A DNA stretch of 33,067 nucleotides from Oscillospiraceae bacterium (GTDB lineage: Bacteria; Bacillota; Clostridia; Oscillospirales; Oscillospiraceae). Below the pieces are notes generated by a model, which saw nothing but the letters and a program-made list of their open reading frames with translations, was not told where the DNA came from and searched no databases. Where the stretch lies: assembly GCA_009782435.1 (NCBI GenBank), contig WRJA01000020.1, positions 1-33,067 on the forward strand, given 5' to 3'. Each line of letters begins with the position of its first letter. The stretch's first letter is position 1. Position numbers and translations under genes: made by a program. Positions 14,613 to 23,385 of the stretch are shown one piece after another.

Positions 14613-15959
14613 TTACCCGGATCTTTGCATTTTTTGCAGGATTTTTCGGGTCTCAAACAAAGGCGAGTAATTGGCCAAAACATAAAGGACTTCGCATCCG
14701 TCTCCCGAAAGCGTCTCAATCACAGTTTTGATATTCTTCCCGAACAACTCCGCCTCCGGTCTCAGCCCGGCACTCTCCATGCGCCGCCGCAGATCCTCCG
14801 CCCGGATGCCGCCGACCGCGAAACGCCGGAAAGCCTCTCTGTTCATAAGTTCAAAACCGGCGTCGTCTATCCATGAAATATCCTTCCCGTCCTGCGCGTT
14901 GTCATTGAGTATGATGACAACGTTTTTTGATCTCTTGTCATCGGCCATGGCGTGAAGCGCCCGGTCAAAACCGACCTGATTTTTTGTGAGGGTCAAAACG
15001 ACGGGTCTGCCGCGCACCGTGAATTCTTCCATACGCCCGAGCTGCGGCTTATAAGACGAGAGTATATCATTGATATTTTTGAGATCGATTCCCAAGAAAG
15101 AAGCTGCCGAATAAGCGGCCGCAATGTTGTATATATTGTAAAAGCCCTTAATACTCGCGCTGATTCGAGCGTCGTTTATCATAAACTCCGATCGGCTTGA
15201 AAAATCGAGCCCGAAAACGCGAAAGTCAGGCGCAGGCCTCTTGAAGCCGCAGTTTTCGCAATAATAATCGCCGAGCTGTCCGTAGTGGTAGTAATGATAT
15301 TTCAGTTCATGCCGGCAAGAGACGCATAAGCGTCCTTCTCTTTTTTCACCGGCGCCGGCGTTTGAAGCCTCGTCAATGCCGAAAAAACGGCATTCTCTTT
15401 TGAGTGTTTCCCGAAGCCCCGCGCAAAGCGGATCGTCTCCGTTGAGTATCAAGACCGTGTCGGGCGTTTTTTCCGCGGCCTTTTTTAAAAGCTCCGCCGC
15501 GGTCTCCGGTCCGCCGTATCTGTCAGTTTGGTCGCGAAAGAAATTGGTAACGACCATGCAGTCCGGTTTGACGCTGTCAAAAATTTTCGAAGCGTAAGCC
15601 TCGTCGACCTCAAGGCAGGCCCGATCCGCCTTTAATCTCCCGAAAACATCGCAGCGGCGGATATAAGCCGACGCAACGCCCGAGATCATGTTTGAACCGC
15701 TGTTGTTGCAGACCGTTTTTGAGGATTTGTCATTCAATATTGCATATAACAGGTTGTTGGTCGTGGTTTTACCGTTCGTGCCGCAGACGGCGACGGTTTT
15801 GCCTTTAACGCGGCCGGCCAATTCCTTCAGTATTCCCGGATAAATACGCAGCGCCAGAAGCCCGGGCGCGGATGATCCGTCGCTCCCGGTCAGCTTGCAG
15901 GCGACGCCGCACAGCTTGCATATCCAAATTGTCAATAAAAATCCGATCCGCCGCATCAT
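14613..15959 (-). CDS. murT: Lipid II isoglutaminyl synthase, MurT subunit
   Basis: MurT is a Mur-ligase-like protein. With the glutaminase GatD it amidates the D-Glu of lipid II to D-isoglutamine at the inner membrane face. This 448-residue copy has an N-terminal hydrophobic stretch, the P-loop GTNGKTTT (60-67), a four-Cys zinc ribbon (CVSC and CENC, near 210-235), a central Mur-ligase domain and a C-terminal DUF1727 domain with DGKDISWIDD. The start at ATG 15959 fits the usual MurT N-terminus; a longer in-frame start at 15998 lies 17 bases from the nearest AAAGGAG. The usual neighbour gatD is absent on both sides. Confidence 0.92.
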   Translation of the reverse strand: MMRRIGFLLTIWICKLCGVACKLTGSDGSSAPGLLALRIYPGILKELAGRVKGKTVAVCGTNGKTTTNNLLYAILNDKSSKTVCNNSGSNMISGVASAYIRRCDVFGRLKADRACLEVDEAYASKIFDSVKPDCMVVTNFFRDQTDRYGGPETAAELLKKAAEKTPDTVLILNGDDPLCAGLRETLKRECRFFGIDEASNAGAGEKREGRLCVSCRHELKYHYYHYGQLGDYYCENCGFKRPAPDFRVFGLDFSSRSEFMINDARISASIKGFYNIYNIAAAYSAASFLGIDLKNINDILSSYKPQLGRMEEFTVRGRPVVLTLTKNQVGFDRALHAMADDKRSKNVVIILNDNAQDGKDISWIDDAGFELMNREAFRRFAVGGIRAEDLRRRMESAGLRPEAELFGKNIKTVIETLSGDGCEVLYVLANYSPLFETRKILQKMQRSG

Positions 15960-15960
15960 T

Positions 15961-16008
15961 TCACCGTTTTTGGGGGCGGCGGTAAGAACGCTTGTCATGT
16001 CGTTTCAT
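15961..16008 (-). CDS. Possible 15-residue leader ORF before murT
   Basis: The frame reads MKRHDKRSYRRPQKR and stops one base before the murT ATG. It has the best ribosome binding site of the area, AAAGGAG with a 7-base spacing. Ribosomes that finish it could restart at murT. It may instead simply reflect a different true murT start. Coding status is unproven. Confidence 0.35.
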   Translation of the reverse strand: MKRHDKRSYRRPQKR

Positions 16009-16137
16009 AATTTTGCTCCTTTGCCTAAAGCCTTAATAAAGGCTGCCCAAATCGCGGTCCGGTCTGCCGAAATTTGAGCAATAAAACAAATATGATAATT
16101 CTTTTTCCGGGGAACGCCGCGCCGGGGATATGCGTTA

Positions 16138-17016
16138 TCAGTCCGGTATGTAGTGGGTCCTGACATACTCCAGCCACAGCGCGTAATGGGACAGATTGAA
16201 ATGGACGCCGTCCGGAGTGGCGGCGGACGGTAAAAAGCCGGACTCATCCGAAAGGGCGGCGCAGACGTCAAGATAATAACAGCCCTTCTCCTCGGCCAGC
16301 TCAAGAAGCGCTTTGTTGTACAAACCGACTCTTGACATGTTGAACATATCACTTGAAGCGGATTTTAAAGCGCTTACCGGAGTCAGCGACATTACATAAA
16401 TATCGGCCTCGGGCTGAGAGGCTCTTATCTCATCGAGCATGGCGGCATAAAGCGATTTGAAATACGACACTTCAAAACCTATTTCGTTTATGCCCAATAG
16501 TATATATACTTTCCCGTACGGCTTTTGAGCCACGCCCTGCATGATGGTCCCGGGCATGCCGTTATCAAGCACCACGGAATATACGCTGTTTATGCCCGCA
16601 ACGGTCATGCTTGTCGCCGCGTAATAGTCGCAGGTCTCAAGACCCGAAAACATCCTGAACCCGTCCATAAGAGAATTGCCGATAAAAGCGGCGTCCGCGA
16701 AAAACTCGTCGTCAGCCGGAGGCTGCTCCTGCACGCGAGGCCCTTCGGGTTTCGCGGAAGGAGCGGGCGTTTCGACGATAATCGGAGTTGGCGCAGGCGT
16801 CGGCCTCTCGGTCGGTACCGGCGTCGCCGGGCCCGGCGTCTTGATGCCCGCTGTGTTTGTCTCCGCCGGAGCGTCTGAATAAGGCGGTCCATCAGCGTCT
16901 TTGTCTATGGTTTCCGCGGCGAAAAATCTCAGCACTGAGAAACCGCAAACGACAACGACGATAACGATCGATACAAAAACGGTATTCTTTATATTCAAAT
17001 GCGTTCCCTTTCGCAT
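16138..17016 (-). CDS. Membrane-anchored SGNH/GDSL-type hydrolase
   Basis: This 292-residue protein has a membrane anchor (about 10-33), a Pro/Thr-rich linker (about 45-100) and an SGNH hydrolase domain outside the cell. The catalytic Ser115 lies in IGNSLMDGF, where Asn replaces the usual Asp of GDSL. Block III is GINE (175-178) with the conserved Asn177. Block V is DGVH, with Asp269 and His272. Relatives include acyl-esterases and polysaccharide or peptidoglycan O-acetyl esterases and transferases; the substrate here is unknown. The location next to murT hints at cell-wall work. The ATG follows GGAAG by 6 bases. Confidence 0.85.
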   Translation of the reverse strand: MRKGTHLNIKNTVFVSIVIVVVVCGFSVLRFFAAETIDKDADGPPYSDAPAETNTAGIKTPGPATPVPTERPTPAPTPIIVETPAPSAKPEGPRVQEQPPADDEFFADAAFIGNSLMDGFRMFSGLETCDYYAATSMTVAGINSVYSVVLDNGMPGTIMQGVAQKPYGKVYILLGINEIGFEVSYFKSLYAAMLDEIRASQPEADIYVMSLTPVSALKSASSDMFNMSRVGLYNKALLELAEEKGCYYLDVCAALSDESGFLPSAATPDGVHFNLSHYALWLEYVRTHYIPD

Positions 17017-17058
17017 GGCAATCTTCCGATATGAAAAAGTAATAAAGTCGTGTCGTTT

Positions 17059-17087
17059 ATTATAAGGTCGCCGGCCTGATTATGCAA
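17059..17087 (-). promoter_or_regulatory. SigA-type promoter for the SGNH hydrolase
   Basis: On the minus strand TTGCAT (17087-17082) and a perfect TATAAT (17064-17059) are 17 bases apart, about 43 bases before the start codon. It may also drive murT by read-through. Confidence 0.75.
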
Positions 17088-17158
17088 GATTATTTTCTCG
17101 GACGGCGGAGGCCTTGTGTCTCGGGCGGCGGAAGCCTTTAAAGAAAAACCGATGCTGT

Positions 17159-17187
17159 TTGACCGGATAAGAGTATTATGATATTAT
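17159..17187 (+). promoter_or_regulatory. Promoter for the methyltransferase-ECF-truA operon
   Basis: TTGACC (17159-17164) and TATTAT (17182-17187) are 17 bases apart. The expected start near 17194 lies inside the longest frame that opens at 17178, which supports ATG 17229 as the true start. Confidence 0.7.
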
Positions 17188-17228
17188 TATATGGTTATGA
17201 AAATCAACCGGTCGGAGCTGCTGTTTTA

Positions 17229-18092
17229 ATGTGGGTTTCAGACAAATGGAAAGATTATGAGCTTATCGACTGCTCATACGGCGAAAAACTCGAGCGCTGG
17301 GGCACAAAATTTCTCGTCCGCCCGGATCCCCAAGCCGTTTGGGAAACCCCGAGAACGCATCCGGGCTGGAAAGAGCCCGACGCCCGGTACATCCGGTCGG
17401 ACCGCGGCGGCGGCAGATGGGATATACGCTCTCTTCCCGAAATCAGGAAGATAAGTTATAAAGACCTCAATTTCAACTTCAGGCTCATGAACTTCAAGCA
17501 CACGGGCCTGTTTCCCGAACAGGCCGTCAACTGGGACTATATCGCGGACAAGATCACAGCGGCAAAACGAGACGTCAGCGTTTTGAACCTTTTCGCCTAT
17601 ACAGGCGCCGCGACCGTCGCGGCAGCCGCCGCGGGGGCTTCGGTCTGCCATGTCGACTCCGCTAAAGGCATGGTCGCGTTTGCCGGCGAAAACGCCGCGG
17701 CTTCCGGAGTCTCCGACAGTCCCATACGTTGGATAATCGACGATTGCAATCGTTTTGTCCGGCGCGAGATCAAGCGCGGCAAACGTTATGACGCCGTCAT
17801 TATGGACCCTCCGAGTTACGGGCGGGGCCCTTCGGGAGAGATTTGGAAGCTTGAAACAAACCTTTGGTCTCTCGCTTTATCCGTGTCGGAGCTTTTGTCC
17901 GACAACGCTTTATTTGTGCTTATAAATTCATATACGGCGGGTCTGCCGCCGGGAGTTTTAAAATACATTTCCGAAGCAATTTTCACAAAAAAATTCGGCG
18001 GACGTTCCGAAAGCCGCGAGCTCGGGCTGCCCGTTACCGAAAGCGGGTTGGTACTGCCCTGCGGCGCTTCCTGCAGATGGGAAAGAGAATGA
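17229..18092 (+). CDS. SAM-dependent methyltransferase, RlmI-like
   Basis: The 287-residue protein has a class I methyltransferase core. LNLFAYTGAATVAAAAAG (about 119-136) is motif I for SAM binding, and MDPPSYGRGP (192-201) is the catalytic DPPSY motif. The N-terminal 110 residues contain LFPEQAVNWDYI, typical of the RlmI/PF10672 group, which methylates cytosine C5 in 23S rRNA or related targets. It lacks the PUA domain of full RlmI. The exact target is not known. GGAG (17214-17217) lies 11 bases before the ATG. Its stop overlaps the ecfA1 start (ATGA), so it is the first gene of the operon. Confidence 0.85.
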   Translation: MWVSDKWKDYELIDCSYGEKLERWGTKFLVRPDPQAVWETPRTHPGWKEPDARYIRSDRGGGRWDIRSLPEIRKISYKDLNFNFRLMNFKHTGLFPEQAVNWDYIADKITAAKRDVSVLNLFAYTGAATVAAAAAGASVCHVDSAKGMVAFAGENAAASGVSDSPIRWIIDDCNRFVRREIKRGKRYDAVIMDPPSYGRGPSGEIWKLETNLWSLALSVSELLSDNALFVLINSYTAGLPPGVLKYISEAIFTKKFGGRSESRELGLPVTESGLVLPCGASCRWERE

Positions 18093-18946
18093 CAAAACCT
18101 TTGCTGACAACAGAAAACCTGATATACCGTTACCCGGAAGACATGATCGACACGCTTTGCGGTATCGATCTGGAAATCGAACAGGGATGTTTCGCGGCCG
18201 TCCTGGGGCACAACGGCTCCGGCAAATCAACTTTAGCCAAACATTTGAACTGCATCCTGCTGCCGACGGGAGGCAAGGTATACGTCGCCGGAATGGACAG
18301 TTCGGATGAGGCATTGATGATACAAATCCGCCGTACCGTCGGCATGGTATTCCAAAATCCGGACAACCAGATAGTCGCAAACGTTGTTGAGGACGACGTG
18401 GCGTTCGCCCCGGAAAATCTCGGAGTCGAACCGGAAGAAATAAGAGCCCGCGTAGACGAGGCCCTGAGCGCTGTGGATATGTACGATTACCGTATGCACG
18501 CCCCGCATCTTCTCTCCGGCGGCCAGAAACAAAGAGTGGCCATCGCCGGCGTAATGGCCATGCGTCCGAAATGCATCGTATTGGACGAACCCACGGCAAT
18601 GCTTGACCCGTCGGGACGGCGCGAAGTCATAGGCGCCGTTACGCGGCTGTGCAGGGAAAACGGCATAACCGTCGTTTTGATCACACATCATATGGACGAA
18701 TGCATCAACGCCGACAGGCTCATAGTAATGTCAGACGGTAAAATAATAGCTGACGGAACTCCCGCGGAGGTGTTCTCAAAAGTCGACCTCTTAAAATCCG
18801 AGGGCCTTGCCGTGCCGGAAACGACCGAACTCATCCGCCGATTGAACATGTTCGGCATGGATCTGCCGCTTGACGCGCTCTCCGTTGAAGATTGCGCGCA
18901 GGTCATAGCAAAAGCGCTGCTCGATAAAGAAAGCCGAATAAAATGA
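18089..18946 (+). CDS. ecfA1: ECF transporter ATPase A1
   Basis: This 285-residue ABC ATPase powers energy-coupling-factor uptake of vitamins and metals with EcfA2, EcfT and interchangeable S components. Motifs seen are Walker A GHNGSGKST (40-48), the Q-loop FQNPDNQ (88-94), signature LSGGQ (142-146), Walker B CIVLDEP with Asp166 and Glu167, and the H-loop in ITHHMDE. The FQNPDNQ form is typical of the A1 subunit. The start overlaps the methyltransferase stop and the stop overlaps the ecfA2 start, each by four bases. No S component is nearby, so this is the shared (group II) module. Confidence 0.94.
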   Translation: MTKPLLTTENLIYRYPEDMIDTLCGIDLEIEQGCFAAVLGHNGSGKSTLAKHLNCILLPTGGKVYVAGMDSSDEALMIQIRRTVGMVFQNPDNQIVANVVEDDVAFAPENLGVEPEEIRARVDEALSAVDMYDYRMHAPHLLSGGQKQRVAIAGVMAMRPKCIVLDEPTAMLDPSGRREVIGAVTRLCRENGITVVLITHHMDECINADRLIVMSDGKIIADGTPAEVFSKVDLLKSEGLAVPETTELIRRLNMFGMDLPLDALSVEDCAQVIAKALLDKESRIK

Positions 18947-19809
18947 CTCCGAGAATCAAAGTTGAAAATCTCACTCATATTTACAGCCGGGGAACCCCGT
19001 TTGAGACCTTGGCCATCAGCCGGATAAACCTTGAGATATACGAAGGACAGTTTGTCGGCCTGATAGGGCATACAGGTTCGGGAAAATCCACCTTTATCCG
19101 GCATCTGAACGGGCTCTTAAAGCCCACGGAAGGAAAGGTATATTACGACGGAGAGGATATTTTCGCTTCCAAAGCGGCCACCAGAGACGTGCGTTTTAAA
19201 GTCGGACTCGTGTTTCAGTATCCGGAGCACCAATTATTTGAGGAAACGGTTTACAAAGACATTGCGTTCGGGCCGAAAAACATGAAGCTCTCCGACGACG
19301 AAGTCGACGAGCGCGTCCGCGAAGCGGCCCGGTTCGTCGGCATACCGGAAACCCTGTTCGATCGCTCCCCGTTGGAACTCTCCGGCGGACAAAAGCGGCG
19401 CGCTGCGATTGCCGGCGTTATCGCGATGCGTCCGGGCGTTCTCATTTTAGACGAGCCTACGGCGGGGCTGGACCCCTCGGGCCGCATGGAGATTCTTGAC
19501 AACGTTAAACACTATCACGCGCAACGCGGCGGCACTGTCATTTTTGTCACCCACAGCATGGATGAAGCCGCCGGAATGGCGGACCGGCTCATCGTGTTCA
19601 ATGAAAATCAAATCGAAACGGACGACACGCCGGCGAACGTGTTCATGCACGCGGACAGGCTGCTTGAGATCGGTCTCGCCGTTCCCGAATCCACAGCCGT
19701 TGCCGGAAGGCTGCGCGAGCTCGGTATACCGGTCAAAGACCCCGTATATACCACAAAGCAGCTCGAAGAAGCCATACTCTCCTTATTCTGGAGGGAACGC
19801 GATGCTTAA
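18943..19809 (+). CDS. ecfA2: ECF transporter ATPase A2
   Basis: The 288-residue partner ATPase has Walker A GHTGSGKST (42-50), the Q-loop FQYPEHQLFEETV (91-103) characteristic of A2 subunits, signature LSGGQ (146-150), Walker B VLILDEP (166-172) and the H-loop in VTHSMDE. It pairs with EcfA1 to form the two nucleotide sites. The start overlaps ecfA1 by ATGA and its end overlaps ecfT by eight bases. Full length, with no changed key residue. Confidence 0.95.
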   Translation: MTPRIKVENLTHIYSRGTPFETLAISRINLEIYEGQFVGLIGHTGSGKSTFIRHLNGLLKPTEGKVYYDGEDIFASKAATRDVRFKVGLVFQYPEHQLFEETVYKDIAFGPKNMKLSDDEVDERVREAARFVGIPETLFDRSPLELSGGQKRRAAIAGVIAMRPGVLILDEPTAGLDPSGRMEILDNVKHYHAQRGGTVIFVTHSMDEAAGMADRLIVFNENQIETDDTPANVFMHADRLLEIGLAVPESTAVAGRLRELGIPVKDPVYTTKQLEEAILSLFWRERDA

Positions 19810-20605
19810 AGACATAACCTTGGGCCAGTATTTCCCAGGAAACACCATAGTGCACAAGCTCGACCCCCGCACAAAGCTGATACTGACAATGGTATATATC
19901 ATATCTCTGTTTATTACGGGCGGTTATGTCTCATACATTGTAATGTTTGCCGTCCTGACGGGATGCGTCGCCGCCTCCCGCATAAAACCGCGAAATCTGA
20001 TAAGGGGACTTAAGCCGGTCATATTCATCATAGCGTTTACGGCGATACTGAATTTGTTCTATACCACCGGCGTGCCGATCGTCAGCTTTTGGATATTCAC
20101 GATCACTTACGAAGGGATCGGCACCGCGATTTTTATGATGTCGAGGATAATGATGCTGGTAATGGGCACTTTCCTTTTGACCTACACCACGTCTCCGCTC
20201 GCGCTTACGGACGGAGTGGAAAGCCTCTTGAATCCTCTTAAAAAGATCAAACTCCCGGTGCACGAGCTTGCGATGATGATGAGTATCGCCCTGCGTTTCA
20301 TACCGACTTTAATAGAAGAGACCGATAAGATCATGAGCGCGCAGAAGGCCAGGGGAGCTGATTTTGAGACCGGAAGCCTTTTTGACCGCGCAAAAGCGCT
20401 GCTGCCGGTGCTGATACCGCTGTTTGTCAGCGCTTTCAAACGCGCGGACGAACTTGCCACGGCAATGGAATGCCGTTGTTATCACGGAGGAGAGGGCCGC
20501 ACGCGAATGAAGCAACTGAAATGGCATTTTCGCGACGCTTTGGCGTTGTTCCTCGGCGCGGCTCTTATTTCATGCCGCATACTGCTTGCGGGGCGCGGAC
20601 TGTGA
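19802..20605 (+). CDS. ecfT: ECF transporter transmembrane subunit T
   Basis: The 267-residue membrane protein joins the two ATPases to S components. It begins MLKDITLGQYFPGN and contains the conserved early LDPRTKL, several membrane helices and the two coupling motifs AQKARGADFE and AMECRCYHGG, which contact the ATPases. In the second motif Cys stands where Ala is more common. GGAGGGAA lies just before the ATG, inside ecfA2. The stop overlaps the truA GTG start. Confidence 0.93.
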   Translation: MLKDITLGQYFPGNTIVHKLDPRTKLILTMVYIISLFITGGYVSYIVMFAVLTGCVAASRIKPRNLIRGLKPVIFIIAFTAILNLFYTTGVPIVSFWIFTITYEGIGTAIFMMSRIMMLVMGTFLLTYTTSPLALTDGVESLLNPLKKIKLPVHELAMMMSIALRFIPTLIEETDKIMSAQKARGADFETGSLFDRAKALLPVLIPLFVSAFKRADELATAMECRCYHGGEGRTRMKQLKWHFRDALALFLGAALISCRILLAGRGL

Positions 20606-21366
20606 ATAACATCGCCATACGGCTCTCTTACGACGGCTCGGCTTATCACGGCTGGCAAGTCCAGAAAACAAAACCGACGGTCGCTTTGACGTTGGAAAAC
20701 GCCTTATCGGAGATCTACGGCCGCAAAATAAAAGTGACCGGCTGCGGTCGCACGGACGCCGGCGTCCACGCTTTGTGTTATTGCGCTAATTTCAGCGCGG
20801 AAAATACGATACCGATCGACCGGATCCCCTATGCCGTGAATTCCCTTCTCCCCCCGGACATCGTCGTTTCCGCCGCGACATATGTACCCGATGATTTCTG
20901 TTCGATACGCTCCTGCCGGAAAAAAGAATACATCTACAAAATACTCAACTCCGGAACAAGAGATCCGTTTTTACGAAACAGAGCGTGTTTCTATCCCGCG
21001 CCGCTGGATTTTGACCGTCTCTCCCGCTCGGCCGCGGCATTTGAGGGAACTCACGATTTCGCCGCCGTTCGCAGCGTCGGAACGGATACAAAAACGACTG
21101 TCCGCACCGTTTACCGATGCGAAGCGGAAAAAAAAGAAAATCTGATTACCGTGTATATCTGCGCCGACGGCTTTTTGTATAATATGGCCCGAGCGATAGT
21201 CGGCACAATGGTCTGGGCCGCGCGCGGAAAATTTGACCCTGAGCATATACCCGGGCTGCTTTTAAAAGGCGAAAGGCGTCTCACCGGCCCCACCATGCCC
21301 CCGCAGGGTCTGTACCTTTCAAGGCTCTGGTATGACGGCGCCGCCGGAGAAATGACGGCGTATTGA
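20602..21366 (+). CDS. truA: tRNA pseudouridine(38-40) synthase TruA
   Basis: The 254-residue enzyme converts uridines 38-40 of the tRNA anticodon arm to pseudouridine. The catalytic Asp52 lies in GCGRTDAGVHAL (47-58). The beginning IAIRLSYDGSAYHGWQVQ and the end LSRLWYDGA are also typical. The GTG start overlaps the ecfT stop (GTGA). Longer frames reaching back to 20470 lie wholly inside ecfT and are rejected. ecfA1-ecfA2-ecfT-truA is the standard order in Firmicutes. Confidence 0.95.
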   Translation: MNNIAIRLSYDGSAYHGWQVQKTKPTVALTLENALSEIYGRKIKVTGCGRTDAGVHALCYCANFSAENTIPIDRIPYAVNSLLPPDIVVSAATYVPDDFCSIRSCRKKEYIYKILNSGTRDPFLRNRACFYPAPLDFDRLSRSAAAFEGTHDFAAVRSVGTDTKTTVRTVYRCEAEKKENLITVYICADGFLYNMARAIVGTMVWAARGKFDPEHIPGLLLKGERRLTGPTMPPQGLYLSRLWYDGAAGEMTAY

Positions 21367-21433
21367 ATTTATTTGTATATTTTTTAACAATTATGTGATA
21401 AAATGATGTTTATGCCAATTCGGAGAATGAGGA

Positions 21434-22579
21434 ATGGATCGCAGCGCGGCTGAGGCAGCAAAAAAAAGAAACGGTCGGGCAAAAAGGACCGCCGCTTTGA
21501 TAATGATCGTGATCCTTGTCGCCGGAGCCGTCTCGGCATATGTCTTCCGGGACAGGGCAAATGATGTCTTCCGTTCGGTCTTCGGGCGGCAAAGCGACGA
21601 AATTACGGCTGAAAGTTTCATTTATGAAGCCGGCGCCCGGCAAGTATACGCTCTTGCGGGCAACGGGCTCGCGGTGGCGTCGGCTAACGGAGTAACTCTG
21701 TTTGACGCGAAGGGGAAAACCGCGGCGAAACAGAATCTGTCCGCTGACAATCCGGCTCTCGCCGCATCGGCGACACGCTGCGCTTTTTTCGATATAGGCG
21801 GAAACACGCTTCGAGTGATAGACTTTAACGGTCAAATCACGGTAATGGACACCAAAAACACGATAATCTCCGTTTCGATGAACAACGCGGGCTGGATGGC
21901 CGTGACCTGCGAATGGCCGGGATATAAAGGGCACGTCACGATCTATAACGCGAAATCGGAGCCGGTGTACGAATGGTATTCGGGTTCCGGCTACGTGATA
22001 AAAGCCGTCGTATCACCGGATTGCAAGGAAATGGCGGCGCTTTGCGCGACTGCAAGAGGAGGGCGCATCGCCGTGTACGCCCTTAACGATGAAAGTGAAA
22101 AATCCTCATTTTTATCGCCTGACGAACTGCTTTTGGATCTGTGTTACGTTAAAAACGGACTGCTTTGCTCCGTATCGGAACGCAGAGCCGTGTTTTCGAA
22201 CTCTTCCGACGGCGAAGCGGTCTCATTTGAATTCGACGGCTTATATCTGTCGGGTTATGATTTCGACGGGGACGGTTTCGCGGCTTTTGTCCTGAGCCGA
22301 TACCGCTCAGGCAACGACATGACACTTGTGACCGTGGATTTTAACGGAACGCTGATCGGGAAACTGGAAATGCAGCGAGATCTGCTGTCCCTGTCCGCAA
22401 ACGGGAACCGGCTCGCGGCGCTTTATTCGGACGGACTTGAGCTCTATTCCGACGAGCTGTCGCTCTTGGCCGTTTCGGAAGATATATCGGGGATAAGAAA
22501 AGCTCTGCTCCGATCTAAAAACGAAGCATTGCTCTTATCGGCATATCACGCCGCGCCGTACAGCTTTACGGCGTCTTGA
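21434..22579 (+). CDS. Membrane-anchored beta-propeller, DUF5711-type
   Basis: The 381-residue protein has a basic N-terminus, one membrane segment (about 21-38) and a large outside domain of repeated strand-turn units (for example NTLRVIDFNGQITVMDTK and LVTVDFNGTLIGKL) of the propeller kind. I place it in the DUF5711 family by overall plan. The function is unknown; the gene precedes a CvpA-family gene, an arrangement I associate with Clostridia. GGAG (21422-21425) lies 8 bases before the ATG. AT-rich sequence with TTGTAT near 21373 and TAAAAT near 21399 could be a promoter, but the spacing is poor. Confidence 0.75.
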   Translation: MDRSAAEAAKKRNGRAKRTAALIMIVILVAGAVSAYVFRDRANDVFRSVFGRQSDEITAESFIYEAGARQVYALAGNGLAVASANGVTLFDAKGKTAAKQNLSADNPALAASATRCAFFDIGGNTLRVIDFNGQITVMDTKNTIISVSMNNAGWMAVTCEWPGYKGHVTIYNAKSEPVYEWYSGSGYVIKAVVSPDCKEMAALCATARGGRIAVYALNDESEKSSFLSPDELLLDLCYVKNGLLCSVSERRAVFSNSSDGEAVSFEFDGLYLSGYDFDGDGFAAFVLSRYRSGNDMTLVTVDFNGTLIGKLEMQRDLLSLSANGNRLAALYSDGLELYSDELSLLAVSEDISGIRKALLRSKNEALLLSAYHAAPYSFTAS

Positions 22580-22582
22580 AAG

Positions 22583-22601
22583 AGCCGCGACGCGCGCGGC
22601 T
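22583..22601 (+). other. Intercistronic hairpin before the CvpA gene
   Basis: AGCCGCG (22583-22589) pairs with CGCGGCT (22595-22601) over a 5-base loop, between the DUF5711 stop and the next ribosome binding site. There is no U tract, so it is unlikely to be a full terminator; it may adjust relative expression. Confidence 0.4.
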
Positions 22602-22619
22602 TAAAATGCGAGGTTGCGG

Positions 22620-23336
22620 ATGGATAAAATAATCGATATAATAATTGTTGCGATTTTTCTGATATGCATTTGGTCAGGTTATAAAAAGGGTTTGATCATG
22701 GGCGTCGGGGGCCTCGTCGCGATCGTTGTCTCTCTCATCGGCGCAAACCTCTTGTCAAACACCTTTTCATACGAAATAATCCCCGCTCTGCGTCCCTTCG
22801 CATCCGGATTCACCGAAAAACAAATACATGAAAAAATCATACCTGACATGGGCTTTGAGGATTCGGACCGATCCATTGACGACATTCTCGCCCAAAATCC
22901 GGAAATTATGACGGAGTTTTGCGTCAGATGTTACGAGGACCTCGGCATCCGCTCATTAACAGCCGCCAAAATGGCCGACGAAGCCACGGCTCTTGCAAAG
23001 GAAAAAGATTTGGGCATACAGCACGCCGTCGTCGAGACCCTGTGCAGAAGCGTTGTATATGTCGCGGGATTCATACTTGCTTTTTTACTCCTTCTCATAA
23101 TTTTGGTCGTCATAGGAAATCTGCCGAATCTTTCATACAAGATACCGAATTTGGATTTAGTCAACGACATCGGCGGCGCCTTGTGCGGTTTGATCACCGC
23201 GGTCGCTCTGTGTTCGGTTTTGGTATGGGCGGCAAAGTTTACGGGCATGATTATCGGGCCGGATACCGTCGGCAAGACATTTTTGGCTGAGCGGTTAACG
23301 AACCTTGACCTCTTGGGCAAGGCTCTCGGCATCTGA
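22620..23336 (+). CDS. CvpA family membrane protein
   Basis: The 238-residue protein starts MDKIIDIIIVAIFLICIWSG and continues GYKKGLIMGVGGL, the typical CvpA opening. Membrane segments lie near 3-20, 28-45, 145-168 and 185-205, with a soluble insert of about 90 residues between the second and third. CvpA-type proteins were first linked to colicin V export and more recently to envelope stress; the exact role is open. GAGG (22610-22613) with 6-base spacing selects ATG 22620 over the TTG at 22614. Confidence 0.82.
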   Translation: MDKIIDIIIVAIFLICIWSGYKKGLIMGVGGLVAIVVSLIGANLLSNTFSYEIIPALRPFASGFTEKQIHEKIIPDMGFEDSDRSIDDILAQNPEIMTEFCVRCYEDLGIRSLTAAKMADEATALAKEKDLGIQHAVVETLCRSVVYVAGFILAFLLLLIILVVIGNLPNLSYKIPNLDLVNDIGGALCGLITAVALCSVLVWAAKFTGMIIGPDTVGKTFLAERLTNLDLLGKALGI

Positions 23337-23385
23337 ATAACGAAAAGACCGGCGCGCAGCTTCAAAGGAAAGGAACAGATTTGCC

